The notes beneath the pieces were generated by a model, which ran no database searches, had not been told where the DNA came from, and was given only the letters and a program-made list of their open reading frames with translations. From Alphaproteobacteria bacterium (GTDB taxonomy: Bacteria; Pseudomonadota; Alphaproteobacteria; Rhodobacterales; Rhodobacteraceae): DNA of 64,000 nt. Within the stretch, counting starts at the first letter, position 1. Every line of letters starts with the position of its first letter. Of the stretch, positions 50,985-59,491 are shown in pieces. The position numbers and the translations under genes are program-made. The stretch spans positions 248,001 through 312,000 of the forward strand of contig JAUHVR010000002.1 of assembly GCA_030424865.1 (NCBI GenBank), read 5' to 3'.

Positions 50985-52154
50985 ATGTCCCAAAGTTCTG
51001 ACACCACGCCATGGCTGACTGTCGCCGCGCTTTATTGCGCCGGAGTTGGCGCCGCGATGCAATTTGCCAAGATCGCCGTCCCGTTCGAGGCTTTGGGCGC
51101 GGCCTATCCCGACGCCGGGGTGGCGCTGGGCTTTGCCGTTTCGCTGATCAGCGTGTTGGGCGTGCTGTTTGGGTTCACCGCGGGACTGGCGGTGTCCATC
51201 GTCGGATTTCGCCGGATGTTGCTGACGGCATTGGTGCTGGGCGCAGTCCTGTCAGCGGTGCAGGCCTTGATGATCCCCCTCAGCGCTTTGTTCATCTCGC
51301 GGATCATCGAGGGTGTGTCGCATCTGATCATCGTGGTCGCCGCGCCGACGATGATGGCGCAGATCACGGCCCCGCGTCATCGCGCCATGGTCATGACGAT
51401 CTGGAGCACCTTTTTCGGCGGTGCCTTTGTCTTTACCGGTTGGGTCGGGCTGCCCTTTGTGGCGTCTTATGGACTGCCGGTTCTCTTTGGCGTGCATGCG
51501 GCCTGGATGATTGCCGTTGCGGGCGTACTGTTCTTCATCCTGCCGAGGATCACGAGGGACGAGCAGCGCCCCTCTTGGCCCTCGCTGGCGCAGGTTATGC
51601 GCGACCACGGGCAAGCCTATGCCTCGCCCTATCAAGCCGCCCCGGCGCTGGGTTGGGTCGCCTATGCGGCGATTTACGTGGCGGCGCTGACGGTGATGCC
51701 CGGGCAACTGTCGCCCGAGGCGCGGGTCTGGGCGGTGCCGCTGATGCCGCTGGCGGGGCTGTTGGTGTCGATGACCGTGGGGATGGTGCTGACCCGCTAT
51801 GTTCCAGCAGTGCGGATCGTGATGAGCGGCTTTGCGCTGGGGGCCGTCGTCTGCCTGTTGTCGGTCTTTGCCCCCGGCAGCGCCTTCCTTGCGATTGCCC
51901 TGCTTGCCATCCTGGGCCTGGTGCAAAGCGGCAGCTTTGCCTCGATCCCGCAGCTGAACACAACGCCCGAAGGTCAGGCACTGGCCAACGGTGCGCTGGC
52001 CCAGGGCGGGAACCTGGGCAACCTGATGGGCACGCCGCTTTTGCTGTCACTGGTGGCGCTGGGCGGCGCCACGGTGATGTATCTGGGCTTGTTGGTGCTG
52101 TGCCTGGCAGGGCTGGCACAGCACATCTGGCAAGCCGCGCGCCGCCGCGCCTAG
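50985..52154 (+). CDS. MFS transporter
   Basis: A 389-residue membrane protein with about twelve hydrophobic segments in two six-helix halves. The family is the major facilitator superfamily; the conserved loop between TM2 and TM3 reads GFTAGLAVSIVGFRRM and the second half begins near YASPYQAAPALGW. Substrate unknown. ATG 50985 is used; a TTG at 50967 would extend by six residues. Its stop overlaps the convergent ald stop by three bases. Confidence 0.88.
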   Translation: MSQSSDTTPWLTVAALYCAGVGAAMQFAKIAVPFEALGAAYPDAGVALGFAVSLISVLGVLFGFTAGLAVSIVGFRRMLLTALVLGAVLSAVQALMIPLSALFISRIIEGVSHLIIVVAAPTMMAQITAPRHRAMVMTIWSTFFGGAFVFTGWVGLPFVASYGLPVLFGVHAAWMIAVAGVLFFILPRITRDEQRPSWPSLAQVMRDHGQAYASPYQAAPALGWVAYAAIYVAALTVMPGQLSPEARVWAVPLMPLAGLLVSMTVGMVLTRYVPAVRIVMSGFALGAVVCLLSVFAPGSAFLAIALLAILGLVQSGSFASIPQLNTTPEGQALANGALAQGGNLGNLMGTPLLLSLVALGGATVMYLGLLVLCLAGLAQHIWQAARRRA

Positions 52155-53269
52155 GCTTTCAGCGCCAGGTTGGGGGCCAGAACGTCGATGCCTAGGGCCT
52201 TGCCGACCGCGTAGTAGGTCAGGTGTCCGGCGTGCACGTTCAGACCGTTCAGCAGATGGGGATCATCTTCGCAGGCCTGCCGCCAGCCCTTGTCGGCCAG
52301 CGCCAGCATATAGGGCAGCGTCGCGTTCCCCAGCGCGATGGTCGAGGTCCGCGCAACGGCGCCCGGCATGTTGGCCACACAGTAGTGCATGATGCCATCG
52401 ACGTCATAGATCGGCTCGGCGTGGGTGGTGGCCCGCGAAGTTTCAAAGCAGCCCCCCTGGTCGATGGCCACATCCACAAGCGCGGCGCCGGGCTTCATGT
52501 CAGACAGCTGCGCGCGGCTGATCAGCTTGGGGGCAGCCGCGCCGGGGATCAGGACCGCGCCGATGACCATGTCGGCGTCAGCGATCAGCTCGGCCGTGGC
52601 CCCGGCCGTCGAGTAACGGTTCTTGAAGGTGCCGCCAAAGACGTCGTCGAGATAGCGCAGACGGGGCAACGAGCGGTCCAGTACGGTCACATCCGCGCCC
52701 ATACCCGCGGCGATCTTGGCCGCGTGCGTGCCCACCACGCCGCCGCCGATCACCACAACCTTGGCCGGGCCCACACCGGGCACGCCGCCCATCAGCACAC
52801 CACGCCCGCCATTGGCCTTTTGCAGGGTCCAGGCACCGACCTGAGGGGCCAGACGGCCTGCGACCTCGGACATCGGGGCCAAAAGGGGCAGGCCGCCGCG
52901 ATCATCGGTCACCGTCTCATAGGCGATGGCCGTGCAGCCCGAGGCGATCAGGTCATGCGTTTGCTCCGGATCGGGCGCGAGGTGCAGATAGGTAAACAGC
53001 AACTGCCCTTCGCGCAGCATCTTGCGTTCGACCGCCTGGGGTTCCTTGACCTTGACTATCATGTCGGCGCTGGCAAAGACCTCGGCCGCGGTGTCAACCA
53101 GCGACGCACCGGCGGCGGTGTAGTCGGCATCTGTGAACCCCGCGCCATTGCCCGCGCCCGACTGGACCACGACGCTGTGGCCATGGGCAATCGCCTCTTG
53201 TGCGGCGTTGGGCGTCAGCCCGACGCGAAACTCTTGCGGTTTGATTTCAGTGGGGCAACCGATAAGCAT
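52151..53269 (-). CDS. ald: Alanine dehydrogenase
   Basis: A 372-residue NAD-dependent enzyme converting L-alanine to pyruvate and ammonia. MLIGCPTEIKPQEFRVGLTP is the standard opening; the Rossmann motif is VVVIGGGVVGTHAA; DVAIDQGGCFETS and HYCVANMPGAVARTST are typical. ATG 53269 has AGGAGGAAGAC upstream, better than the ATG at 53290. The divergent gene encodes an Lrp-type regulator, the usual activator of ald. It supports growth on amino acids. Confidence 0.96.
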   Translation of the reverse strand: MLIGCPTEIKPQEFRVGLTPNAAQEAIAHGHSVVVQSGAGNGAGFTDADYTAAGASLVDTAAEVFASADMIVKVKEPQAVERKMLREGQLLFTYLHLAPDPEQTHDLIASGCTAIAYETVTDDRGGLPLLAPMSEVAGRLAPQVGAWTLQKANGGRGVLMGGVPGVGPAKVVVIGGGVVGTHAAKIAAGMGADVTVLDRSLPRLRYLDDVFGGTFKNRYSTAGATAELIADADMVIGAVLIPGAAAPKLISRAQLSDMKPGAALVDVAIDQGGCFETSRATTHAEPIYDVDGIMHYCVANMPGAVARTSTIALGNATLPYMLALADKGWRQACEDDPHLLNGLNVHAGHLTYYAVGKALGIDVLAPNLALKA

Positions 53270-53316
53270 GTCTGTCTTCCTCCTGGACATGCAGTCAAGT
53301 TGCGTGAAACCGTTTG

Positions 53317-53334
53317 AAATTTCCCAGCAAATTT
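53317..53334. promoter_or_regulatory. Paired AAATTT motif in the ald/Lrp control region
   Basis: AAATTT occurs at 53317-53322 and 53329-53334, twelve bases apart centre to centre. It lies in the 136-base region between ald and its Lrp-type regulator gene. Lrp-family dimers often bind AT-rich repeats with similar spacing, so this is a candidate operator. Confidence 0.35.
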
Positions 53335-53405
53335 GGTCGAATGATTGCGATCACGGTCGAAGAATTCACCGGGATTTTGATCAATCGCGCAAGGATCTTA
53401 GGCAA

Positions 53406-53864
53406 ATGCAGCTGGACGAGACAGATCGGCGTATTCTCCGTGTCTTGCAGAAACGGGGACGAATCTCGAATGCCGACCTGGCGGACGAGATCAACCTGTC
53501 GGCTTCGGCCTGCCACCGCCGTGTCCAGCGGCTCGAGGCCGAGGACATGGTCAAGGACTATGTCGCTTTGCTGAACACACGAAAGTTGGGGTTGGCGACG
53601 ACGGTCTTTGTCGAGATCAAGCTGAACGCACAGGCGGACGAAGTGCTGGAGGCCTTTGAAAAGGCGGTCGCCCGCGTGCCGGACGTGCTGGAATGTCACC
53701 TGATGGCGGGCTCGGCGGATTATATCCTGAAGGTTGTCGCCGAAGACACGGACGATTTTGCCCGCATCCACCGTCAACACCTGAGCCGCCTGCCCGGCGT
53801 CGCGCAGATGCAATCCAGTTTTGCCCTGCGCACGGTGTTCAAAACCACGGCGCTGCCGGTCTGA
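53406..53864 (+). CDS. Lrp/AsnC family transcriptional regulator (probable regulator of ald)
   Basis: A 152-residue protein. The N-terminal winged helix is RRILRVLQKRGRISNADLAD and INLSASACHRRVQRLEAEDM (recognition helix). The C-terminal RAM domain, which binds amino acids, covers residues about 65-140 (ATTVFVEIKLNAQADEV; HLMAGSADYILKV). Divergence from ald implies that it activates ald in response to an amino acid such as alanine (inference from family). The ATG at 53406 matches the family start. Confidence 0.92.
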   Translation: MQLDETDRRILRVLQKRGRISNADLADEINLSASACHRRVQRLEAEDMVKDYVALLNTRKLGLATTVFVEIKLNAQADEVLEAFEKAVARVPDVLECHLMAGSADYILKVVAEDTDDFARIHRQHLSRLPGVAQMQSSFALRTVFKTTALPV

Positions 53865-53991
53865 GATTCGGCGCTTTCCGGCGCAGGTCGTTTTTTTGAT
53901 CTCGGGTGACCTTGCGCTTGACCGGTGCTTTGACACAAAACCGTTAGACACGGCTGCTAGCGCGGACCTGACGATAGACGAGGAAGACGAG

Positions 53992-54915
53992 ATGGATCAG
54001 CAGAACGACGAGGACGACCGGCAACTGGATTGGCTGGAGGCCGAGCTGCAGGACACGTTGGACGAAGATTTCGAGATCGAATTCTCGGAGCCGATGCTGA
54101 GTCAGGAAATCCGGAGGATCTACAAGGACAAGCATCCCGACCGGTTGGACCGCAAGGTCTATTTCCGCAATCTGCTGCGGCTGCAGGCCGAGATGATCAA
54201 GCTGCAGGACTGGGTGGTGCACACCAACGCCAAGGTGCTGGTGATCATGGAAGGCCGTGATTCTGCGGGCAAGGGGGGCGTGATCAAACGCATCACCCAG
54301 CGTCTGAACCCGCGCGTGGCGCGCGTTGTGGCCTTGCCCGCGCCCTCGCGTCGGGAACAAAGCCAGTGGTATTTTCAGCGCTACGTGCCGCACCTGCCGG
54401 CGGGTGGTGAAATCGTCTTTTTCGACCGGTCCTGGTACAACCGCGCCGGCGTCGAGCGGGTGATGGGCTTTGCCACTGAAAACCAGGTTGAACAGTTCCT
54501 GCAGGACGTTCCGGAATTCGAACGCATGCTCGTGCGGTCAGGCATCATCGTTCTGAAATACTGGTTCTCGATCACCGACGAAGAACAGCAGATGCGATTC
54601 CTGATGCGCATCCACGATCCGATGAAACAGTGGAAGCTGTCGCCCATGGATCTGCAAAGCCGTGTCCGGTGGGAGGATTACACCCGCGCCAAGGAAGAGA
54701 TGTTCGAGCGCACGAACATCCCCGAGGCGCCCTGGTACATCGTCGAAGGCAACGACAAGAAGCGCGAGCGTCTGAATTGCATCGAACACATCCTGTCCAA
54801 GATCCCCTACGAGGCCGTGCCGTCCGAAAAGGTCAGCCTGCCCGAGCGGGTCTATAGCGAGGACTACGAACGCCAGGTTCTGCCCGACGAGCTTTACGTG
54901 CCCAAGATCTATTGA
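53992..54915 (+). CDS. ppk2: Polyphosphate kinase 2
   Basis: A 307-residue PPK2 family enzyme that transfers phosphate between polyphosphate and nucleotides. Walker A is MEGRDSAGKGGVIKRI (about residues 87-102), Walker B is IVFFDRSWYNRAGVERVMGF, and the lid is PSRREQSQWYF. The size corresponds to class I PPK2 (nucleoside-diphosphate kinases using polyP). GAGGAAGACGAG precedes the ATG at 53992. An acidic N-terminal 45 residues (MDQQNDEDDRQLDWLEAEL) extend the core. Confidence 0.94.
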   Translation: MDQQNDEDDRQLDWLEAELQDTLDEDFEIEFSEPMLSQEIRRIYKDKHPDRLDRKVYFRNLLRLQAEMIKLQDWVVHTNAKVLVIMEGRDSAGKGGVIKRITQRLNPRVARVVALPAPSRREQSQWYFQRYVPHLPAGGEIVFFDRSWYNRAGVERVMGFATENQVEQFLQDVPEFERMLVRSGIIVLKYWFSITDEEQQMRFLMRIHDPMKQWKLSPMDLQSRVRWEDYTRAKEEMFERTNIPEAPWYIVEGNDKKRERLNCIEHILSKIPYEAVPSEKVSLPERVYSEDYERQVLPDELYVPKIY

Positions 54916-54951
54916 TCCTCCAGGGGCGGGTCTGGCCCTGGCGACTGGGTT

Positions 54952-56883
54952 TCAAAGCAGGAAATCGCTGGCTTGCAGGGTCAGCGTGCCCAGCAGCTCG
55001 ATCTCGAAATCGGCCAGGCCGTCGCCATCCCGGTCGGCCTGTACAAGGGTCGATCCGCCGATCTGTTCAAACCGCAGCTCTCCGGCAATGTTGCCAAAGG
55101 CGGCGTCACCGATGAAGGTGAAACCTTGCTTGAACCGCTGCGTGGTGTCGGCGTCGATGCGGCTGATCTCGATCCGGTCTTCGCCCGGGGTGAAATCGGT
55201 GATCAGATCGCGCGCGTCTGGCGTGCTGTCGGCGGCCCGGAAATAGATGAACCGGTCCCGCAAGTCGTCGTCGCCTCCGGTCAGCGTGTCCGCGCCAAGA
55301 TTGCCATAAAGTGCATCTGCGCCGATGCCGCCGTCCAACACATCGTCGCCCCGACGACCATAGAGCCTGTCGCTGAACCTGCCCCCATGGGCGATGTCAG
55401 CCTGTTGGCTGCCGCGGAAGACATCGTTGAAGTTGGACAGCTCAAAGACCTCGACACTGTCCCAGGTGTGCCCCCTGGCCGCGCCAAAGGCCAAAGCCGT
55501 GTTCAGCAAGTCCAGCGAGGCGCGCTGAGAGGCCGTGGCGTAACTGACCGTGTCGGTCCCTTCGTCCCCGTGAAATGCGATGTTGGTGCCCAGGCCTTCC
55601 ATCCAGTCGTCGCCCCAGCTGCCCACCAGGGTGTCCCCTGCGCCGCCCATCAGGCTGTCGTTGCCGTCGTATCCCAGCAGAATCTGCGCCCCCTCGGTGC
55701 CGGTCAGCACGTCGTCCTGACGGGTGCCCGCGATATCATCCAGCAAAACGCCGATGACGTTGCTTTGCATTGGTGCGCCGAACCGTCTGACGTCCTCCCA
55801 CATAACGACAAAGGTGCCGTCCTCGAGTTGTTCCAGATCGGTGGGCATTCTGATCTCGACGCCTTCTGGCAGTTCACGGTCAGGGATCACAATGCGACTG
55901 CCAAGAAGCGTGCCATTGGCGTCAAAGACACTGAGAATGGGTTCCAAGTTCTGTGCTTCGTTTCCCGGTACAAGAACGGCAAAACCGCCATCGTCCAATG
56001 CGATTATCGGGAATTCCCACTGGGTATACCCCCCGACGCCGAGGGACACAGCCCCGGATCGCGCTGACCCATCTGCCTCGAACACCTGAACCATTTTTTC
56101 ATGTGGATCCCGAAAGATCCCCTGGGTCCAGACCACGGCCACCGCCCCGTCCGGCAAAATGACGGCGTTGATATGATTGATATTGCTGCCGTTCGGGATA
56201 TCCGTCAGATCTGCAAAGCCAAGCACCGTTCCGGCGGCGTCATAGGTGGTCATCCGCAAGGTGTTCAGTGCACCGTCATCGTGGTTCCAGATCACCCGAT
56301 AGCCGTCTTGCCAGGCAAAGGCCGTGTGCTGGACAAAAAACACGTGGTCCAATCCCTGGATGTGAAGCGGAAAGCTCTTGTCGATAGAACCGTTCAGATC
56401 CACCAATCGGTGCGATGGAAAAAAGACACCATCGTTGGGATTGGTGACGATCAGGTTCCCGTTGGAAAGTTGCAGGATGTCTGCGCCACTGGCCAGGCTG
56501 ATCGCACTAAAGATGGCAATCGGTCCGTCACGGGCCTGTCCTGCGGCATCCTCTATGACGATGTACTGGCTGTATCCATAGTTGCACAAATCATTCAATT
56601 GCCAGGACAGGGCAAAGCCGCCATCGTCCAGCGCAGTAAGGATCGGGTCATACGAATTGGCAAAGAACTGCAGATCTTCGGAATGCTGAATAATTTCCGT
56701 GATCTGGCCCGTTTCCGAATGAAAGGTGCCTGAAAACACCTCGTTGTTGAACTCGCTGTCCGGGTTCTTGTTTACGTCGACCCAGGCAATGACCCAGCTT
56801 CCATCCGCCAGTTCCTGCAGTTGTGCGTTTCGAACCTTCCCGTCCGGGATGTCCAAAACGGTGGTGGAAATGCGGTTCAGCAT
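54952..56883 (-). CDS. RTX-type calcium-binding repeat protein, putative type I secreted
   Basis: A 643-residue protein. Residues about 1-395 are beta-rich repeats with recurrent DGGFA(V/L) and TQWEFPIIALDDGGF-like units that suggest a beta-propeller. Residues about 400-540 hold RTX-like nonapeptides (GYDGNDSLMGGAGDTL; GRRGDDVLDGGIGADAL). A serralysin-type C-terminal domain ends with LLGTLTLQASDFLL. No Sec signal is evident; RTX proteins usually leave by type I secretion using a C-terminal signal. ATG 56883 (MLNRISTTV) with GGAG upstream is used. No exporter genes are adjacent. Function unknown. Confidence 0.85.
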   Translation of the reverse strand: MLNRISTTVLDIPDGKVRNAQLQELADGSWVIAWVDVNKNPDSEFNNEVFSGTFHSETGQITEIIQHSEDLQFFANSYDPILTALDDGGFALSWQLNDLCNYGYSQYIVIEDAAGQARDGPIAIFSAISLASGADILQLSNGNLIVTNPNDGVFFPSHRLVDLNGSIDKSFPLHIQGLDHVFFVQHTAFAWQDGYRVIWNHDDGALNTLRMTTYDAAGTVLGFADLTDIPNGSNINHINAVILPDGAVAVVWTQGIFRDPHEKMVQVFEADGSARSGAVSLGVGGYTQWEFPIIALDDGGFAVLVPGNEAQNLEPILSVFDANGTLLGSRIVIPDRELPEGVEIRMPTDLEQLEDGTFVVMWEDVRRFGAPMQSNVIGVLLDDIAGTRQDDVLTGTEGAQILLGYDGNDSLMGGAGDTLVGSWGDDWMEGLGTNIAFHGDEGTDTVSYATASQRASLDLLNTALAFGAARGHTWDSVEVFELSNFNDVFRGSQQADIAHGGRFSDRLYGRRGDDVLDGGIGADALYGNLGADTLTGGDDDLRDRFIYFRAADSTPDARDLITDFTPGEDRIEISRIDADTTQRFKQGFTFIGDAAFGNIAGELRFEQIGGSTLVQADRDGDGLADFEIELLGTLTLQASDFLL

Positions 56884-57027
56884 AATGAACTCCGATCGAA
56901 ACAAGTGTCTTTTGCAAATCGCGAAACACGTCGCGACAAAATCAGTGCAACGCGTCAATTCGAAGTCAGTTTACTGCATTCAGGGGAAGTGTCGTTCCAA
57001 AACATTTCGCGTGGCCGTCAAAGTGAA

Positions 57028-57051
57028 ACGGGTTGCGAAACCGCAACCCGT
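57028..57051 (-). terminator. Hairpin terminator of the small membrane-protein gene
   Basis: Arms ACGGGTTGCG and CGCAACCCGT with a four-base loop form a perfect 10-bp stem. On the minus strand it is followed by TTTCACTTT and lies 34 bases after the stop at 57085. Confidence 0.6.
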
Positions 57052-57084
57052 CTTCCTGTGGCCCATTGCGAACTGGGGCAATGA

Positions 57085-57279
57085 TCAGATGGCGCCGCTG
57101 CCTCCAAAAACCGAGGCGGCCAGAAGCGTTACGCTGACCAGTCCGGCGGCGACCAGCGCGGTGGCGAGCGCCGACACGGTCTTGCCGGTGCCTGCAGGGC
57201 GTCCGGACATGCTCAGGCGTGCCTGGCGGTCGAGTTCGTCAAGATGGACCTGGATGGCTTTGGGGTTGTGATCAAACAT
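57085..57279 (-). CDS. Small membrane-anchored hypothetical protein
   Basis: A 64-residue protein. The N-terminal half is polar (NPKAIQVHLDELDRQARL) and the C-terminal half is a membrane span (TVSALATALVAAGLVSVTLLAASVF). No domain recognised. AAGGA lies upstream of ATG 57279. It is divergent from a SARP-type regulator gene across 95 bases and may be controlled by it. Confidence 0.6.
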   Translation of the reverse strand: MFDHNPKAIQVHLDELDRQARLSMSGRPAGTGKTVSALATALVAAGLVSVTLLAASVFGGSGAI

Positions 57280-57374
57280 TGTTGTCGTCCTTTTTTGTTT
57301 GGCGAGGTGATGGGACGAAGGTACGTTCGAGGCGTGAAGCAGCTGTCCCCACGACCGAGAGAAAAGCGTAAAAA

Positions 57375-59363
57375 ATGATTTCACGCGGTGATAACGCCGG
57401 TCTTGGGGATGTGACGCTGCTGATGCTGGGCCCGTTGCAGGTTGATGTTGGCGGGCAGCGGCTGGCAGGGATCAGTCGCAAGAACCAGGCGCTGCTGTCC
57501 TATCTGGCGACGCGCAGCGACACGCTGATCACGCGGGATACGCTGTGCGGGCTGTTGTGGCCAGACAGCGCCGATGAACAGGCCCGCGCCAGCCTGCGGC
57601 AGGCCCTGTCGGGCCTGCGCCGGGCGTTGGGCACCGCGGGCGAGGCGCTGGTTTCGGATGGCGCGGCCATCTCGTTGACGACCGGGCGGCTCCAGTCGGA
57701 TCTGGCGGCGTTTGCGCAATCGAGCGAGGATGTCTCGATTTCCGGGCTTCAGGCAGCGGCCGAGCTGTACCGCGGCGATTTCCTCGAAGGATTTCCGCAG
57801 GTCTCGCCTGAATTCGACCGCTGGCTGGACGCCGAGCGGGGCGCGCTGCGGTCCAAGTTTTCGGCGGTGCTGTTGCGTTTGTCGGATGCCTATGAAGCAG
57901 AGCGCCGCATCGAAGACATGATCGGCGTCGGGCAGAAACTGATTGCCCTGGATCCCCTGCAAGAGCACGTGCACAGGCGGTTGATGTCCGCCTATCGCAT
58001 CCAGGGCCGCCACGATGCGGCCTTGCGGCAGTTCGATACCCTGCGGCAGATCCTGTCGGATCAGCTGGGTGTCGACCCCGAGAAACCCACGCTTGATCTG
58101 GTGCGGGACATCCGTGCCGAACGCCAGAAAGGCGGGCCATTGGCCCCGCCACCCGTGGCACCCGAGCCTGCGGTCCCTGTCACTGAGGGGCCTGTGGCCC
58201 CCTTGCGGCCGTCGATCGGCATTCTGAAGTTTCGCGGCTTCCCCCAAGGCAGCGACGCCGGTCTGATGGGCGAAGGGATTTCCGAAGACCTGACCATAGA
58301 CCTGTCCCGCGAAGCCAGCCTGTTGGTTATCTCGCGCCAGTCGTCTTTCCAGATCGACGAAGACACCATGAGCCCGCACGACATCGGGGCACAGCTGGGG
58401 GTGAAATTCTATGTCAGCGGCTCGGTCCGGGTCTTTGGCCAGAAACTGCGGGTGACCGCACATCTGGTGAACTGCGCCACGGGTCACGAGGTCTGGGCCG
58501 AACGCTATGACCGCGATCTGGACGACTATTTCACCATCCAGTCCGAGATCTCGCGCACCGTCTCGGCCACCGTGGCCGATCGGGTGGCGGCGGATCTTCT
58601 TGAACAAAGCGGCACGCAGCGGGTTGAAACCCTGGAAAGCTATCAGATCGTCTTGCGGGGCATCAACGAAGTACACCGCTTCCGGGCCGAGGCATATGAC
58701 GCGGCGGTGGCGCTTTTCGAAGAGGCAGAGCGACGGACACCCGGCTATGGCCGCGCGCTGGGATGGTTGGCGCTGACCCGGCTGTACATCATCTGGAACA
58801 TCAAGGTCAGTGCCGATCTGTCCGACATCGTGCCGATTGCCGAGCGGGCTGTCGAGCTGGACCCCAGCGCGCCCAAGGGGCATTGCGCCCTGGGCATGTG
58901 CAACCTGATCTATCGGCATTTCGACCGGGCCGAGTTCAATTTTCAATCGGCCATGCAGGCCAATCCGAACGACGATCTGGTGCTGACCGAATATGGACGC
59001 TTCCTGATGTATGTCGAACGCCCCGAAGAGGGCTTGCAAAAGATCCGCGAGGCCATGCGGATCAACCCCTTCCACCCGGTCTGGTTCTGGTCGATCCAGG
59101 GCCGCCTGCTGCACACATTGGAACGCTATGAAGAGGCGATCCGGGCTTTCGAAAAGGTCCAGAACCCGCCGTTCTATGTGCACGCCTATCTGGCCGGGTG
59201 TTATGCGGTGATGGGGGATGAGGCCCGGATGCAGCAGGCCAAGCAGCGCCTGTTCCAGGCTCACCCCCAGTTCGATTTCGCGCAGTTCAAGTCGATTTTC
59301 CCTTACAAGAACCCCGGCACAGCGGACCGGTTGTTCAAGAGCCTGGAGCTTGCGGGGCTGTGA
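57375..59363 (+). CDS. SARP/BTAD-type regulator with TolB-like and TPR domains
   Basis: A 662-residue soluble regulator. Residues about 15-100 resemble the DNA-binding winged helix of SARP proteins (LGPLQVDVGGQRLAGISRKN; LWPDSADEQARASLRQAL). About 105-255 form the bacterial transcriptional-activation domain. A TolB-like/cyclase-associated domain follows (SIGILKFRGFPQGSD; EVWAERYDRDLDDYF), then TPR repeats (LDPSAPKGHCALGMCN). No membrane segment is present, unlike the paralogue at 29429-31099. ATG 57375 is used. The target could be the divergent small membrane gene (inference). Confidence 0.85.
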   Translation: MISRGDNAGLGDVTLLMLGPLQVDVGGQRLAGISRKNQALLSYLATRSDTLITRDTLCGLLWPDSADEQARASLRQALSGLRRALGTAGEALVSDGAAISLTTGRLQSDLAAFAQSSEDVSISGLQAAAELYRGDFLEGFPQVSPEFDRWLDAERGALRSKFSAVLLRLSDAYEAERRIEDMIGVGQKLIALDPLQEHVHRRLMSAYRIQGRHDAALRQFDTLRQILSDQLGVDPEKPTLDLVRDIRAERQKGGPLAPPPVAPEPAVPVTEGPVAPLRPSIGILKFRGFPQGSDAGLMGEGISEDLTIDLSREASLLVISRQSSFQIDEDTMSPHDIGAQLGVKFYVSGSVRVFGQKLRVTAHLVNCATGHEVWAERYDRDLDDYFTIQSEISRTVSATVADRVAADLLEQSGTQRVETLESYQIVLRGINEVHRFRAEAYDAAVALFEEAERRTPGYGRALGWLALTRLYIIWNIKVSADLSDIVPIAERAVELDPSAPKGHCALGMCNLIYRHFDRAEFNFQSAMQANPNDDLVLTEYGRFLMYVERPEEGLQKIREAMRINPFHPVWFWSIQGRLLHTLERYEEAIRAFEKVQNPPFYVHAYLAGCYAVMGDEARMQQAKQRLFQAHPQFDFAQFKSIFPYKNPGTADRLFKSLELAGL

Positions 59364-59445
59364 CCGGGCACGTGCTGCGGCAGGGCGGAAAATCTTGGGC
59401 CTGAGGGGCTCGAACGGCGGGCGACGACGGTCAATTAGGACTTTG

Positions 59446-59459
59446 TTAACTTTCGTTAA
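59446..59459. promoter_or_regulatory. CtrA-like half sites, TTAA-N6-TTAA
   Basis: TTAA CTTTCG TTAA lies 33 bases before the start of the PAS protein gene. The spacing is one base shorter than the CtrA consensus of seven. The flanking sequence TTTGTTAACTT resembles that of the exact CtrA-type box at 4919-4933. Confidence 0.3.
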
Positions 59460-59491
59460 CTAACCTCCCTTGCCAAAATGGGAGTCGCAGA

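Noticed and set aside
57381-59264. A 627-codon minus-strand frame opposite the SARP-type regulator
   Set aside because: Antisense shadow of a gene with recognisable DNA-binding, TolB-like and TPR domains.
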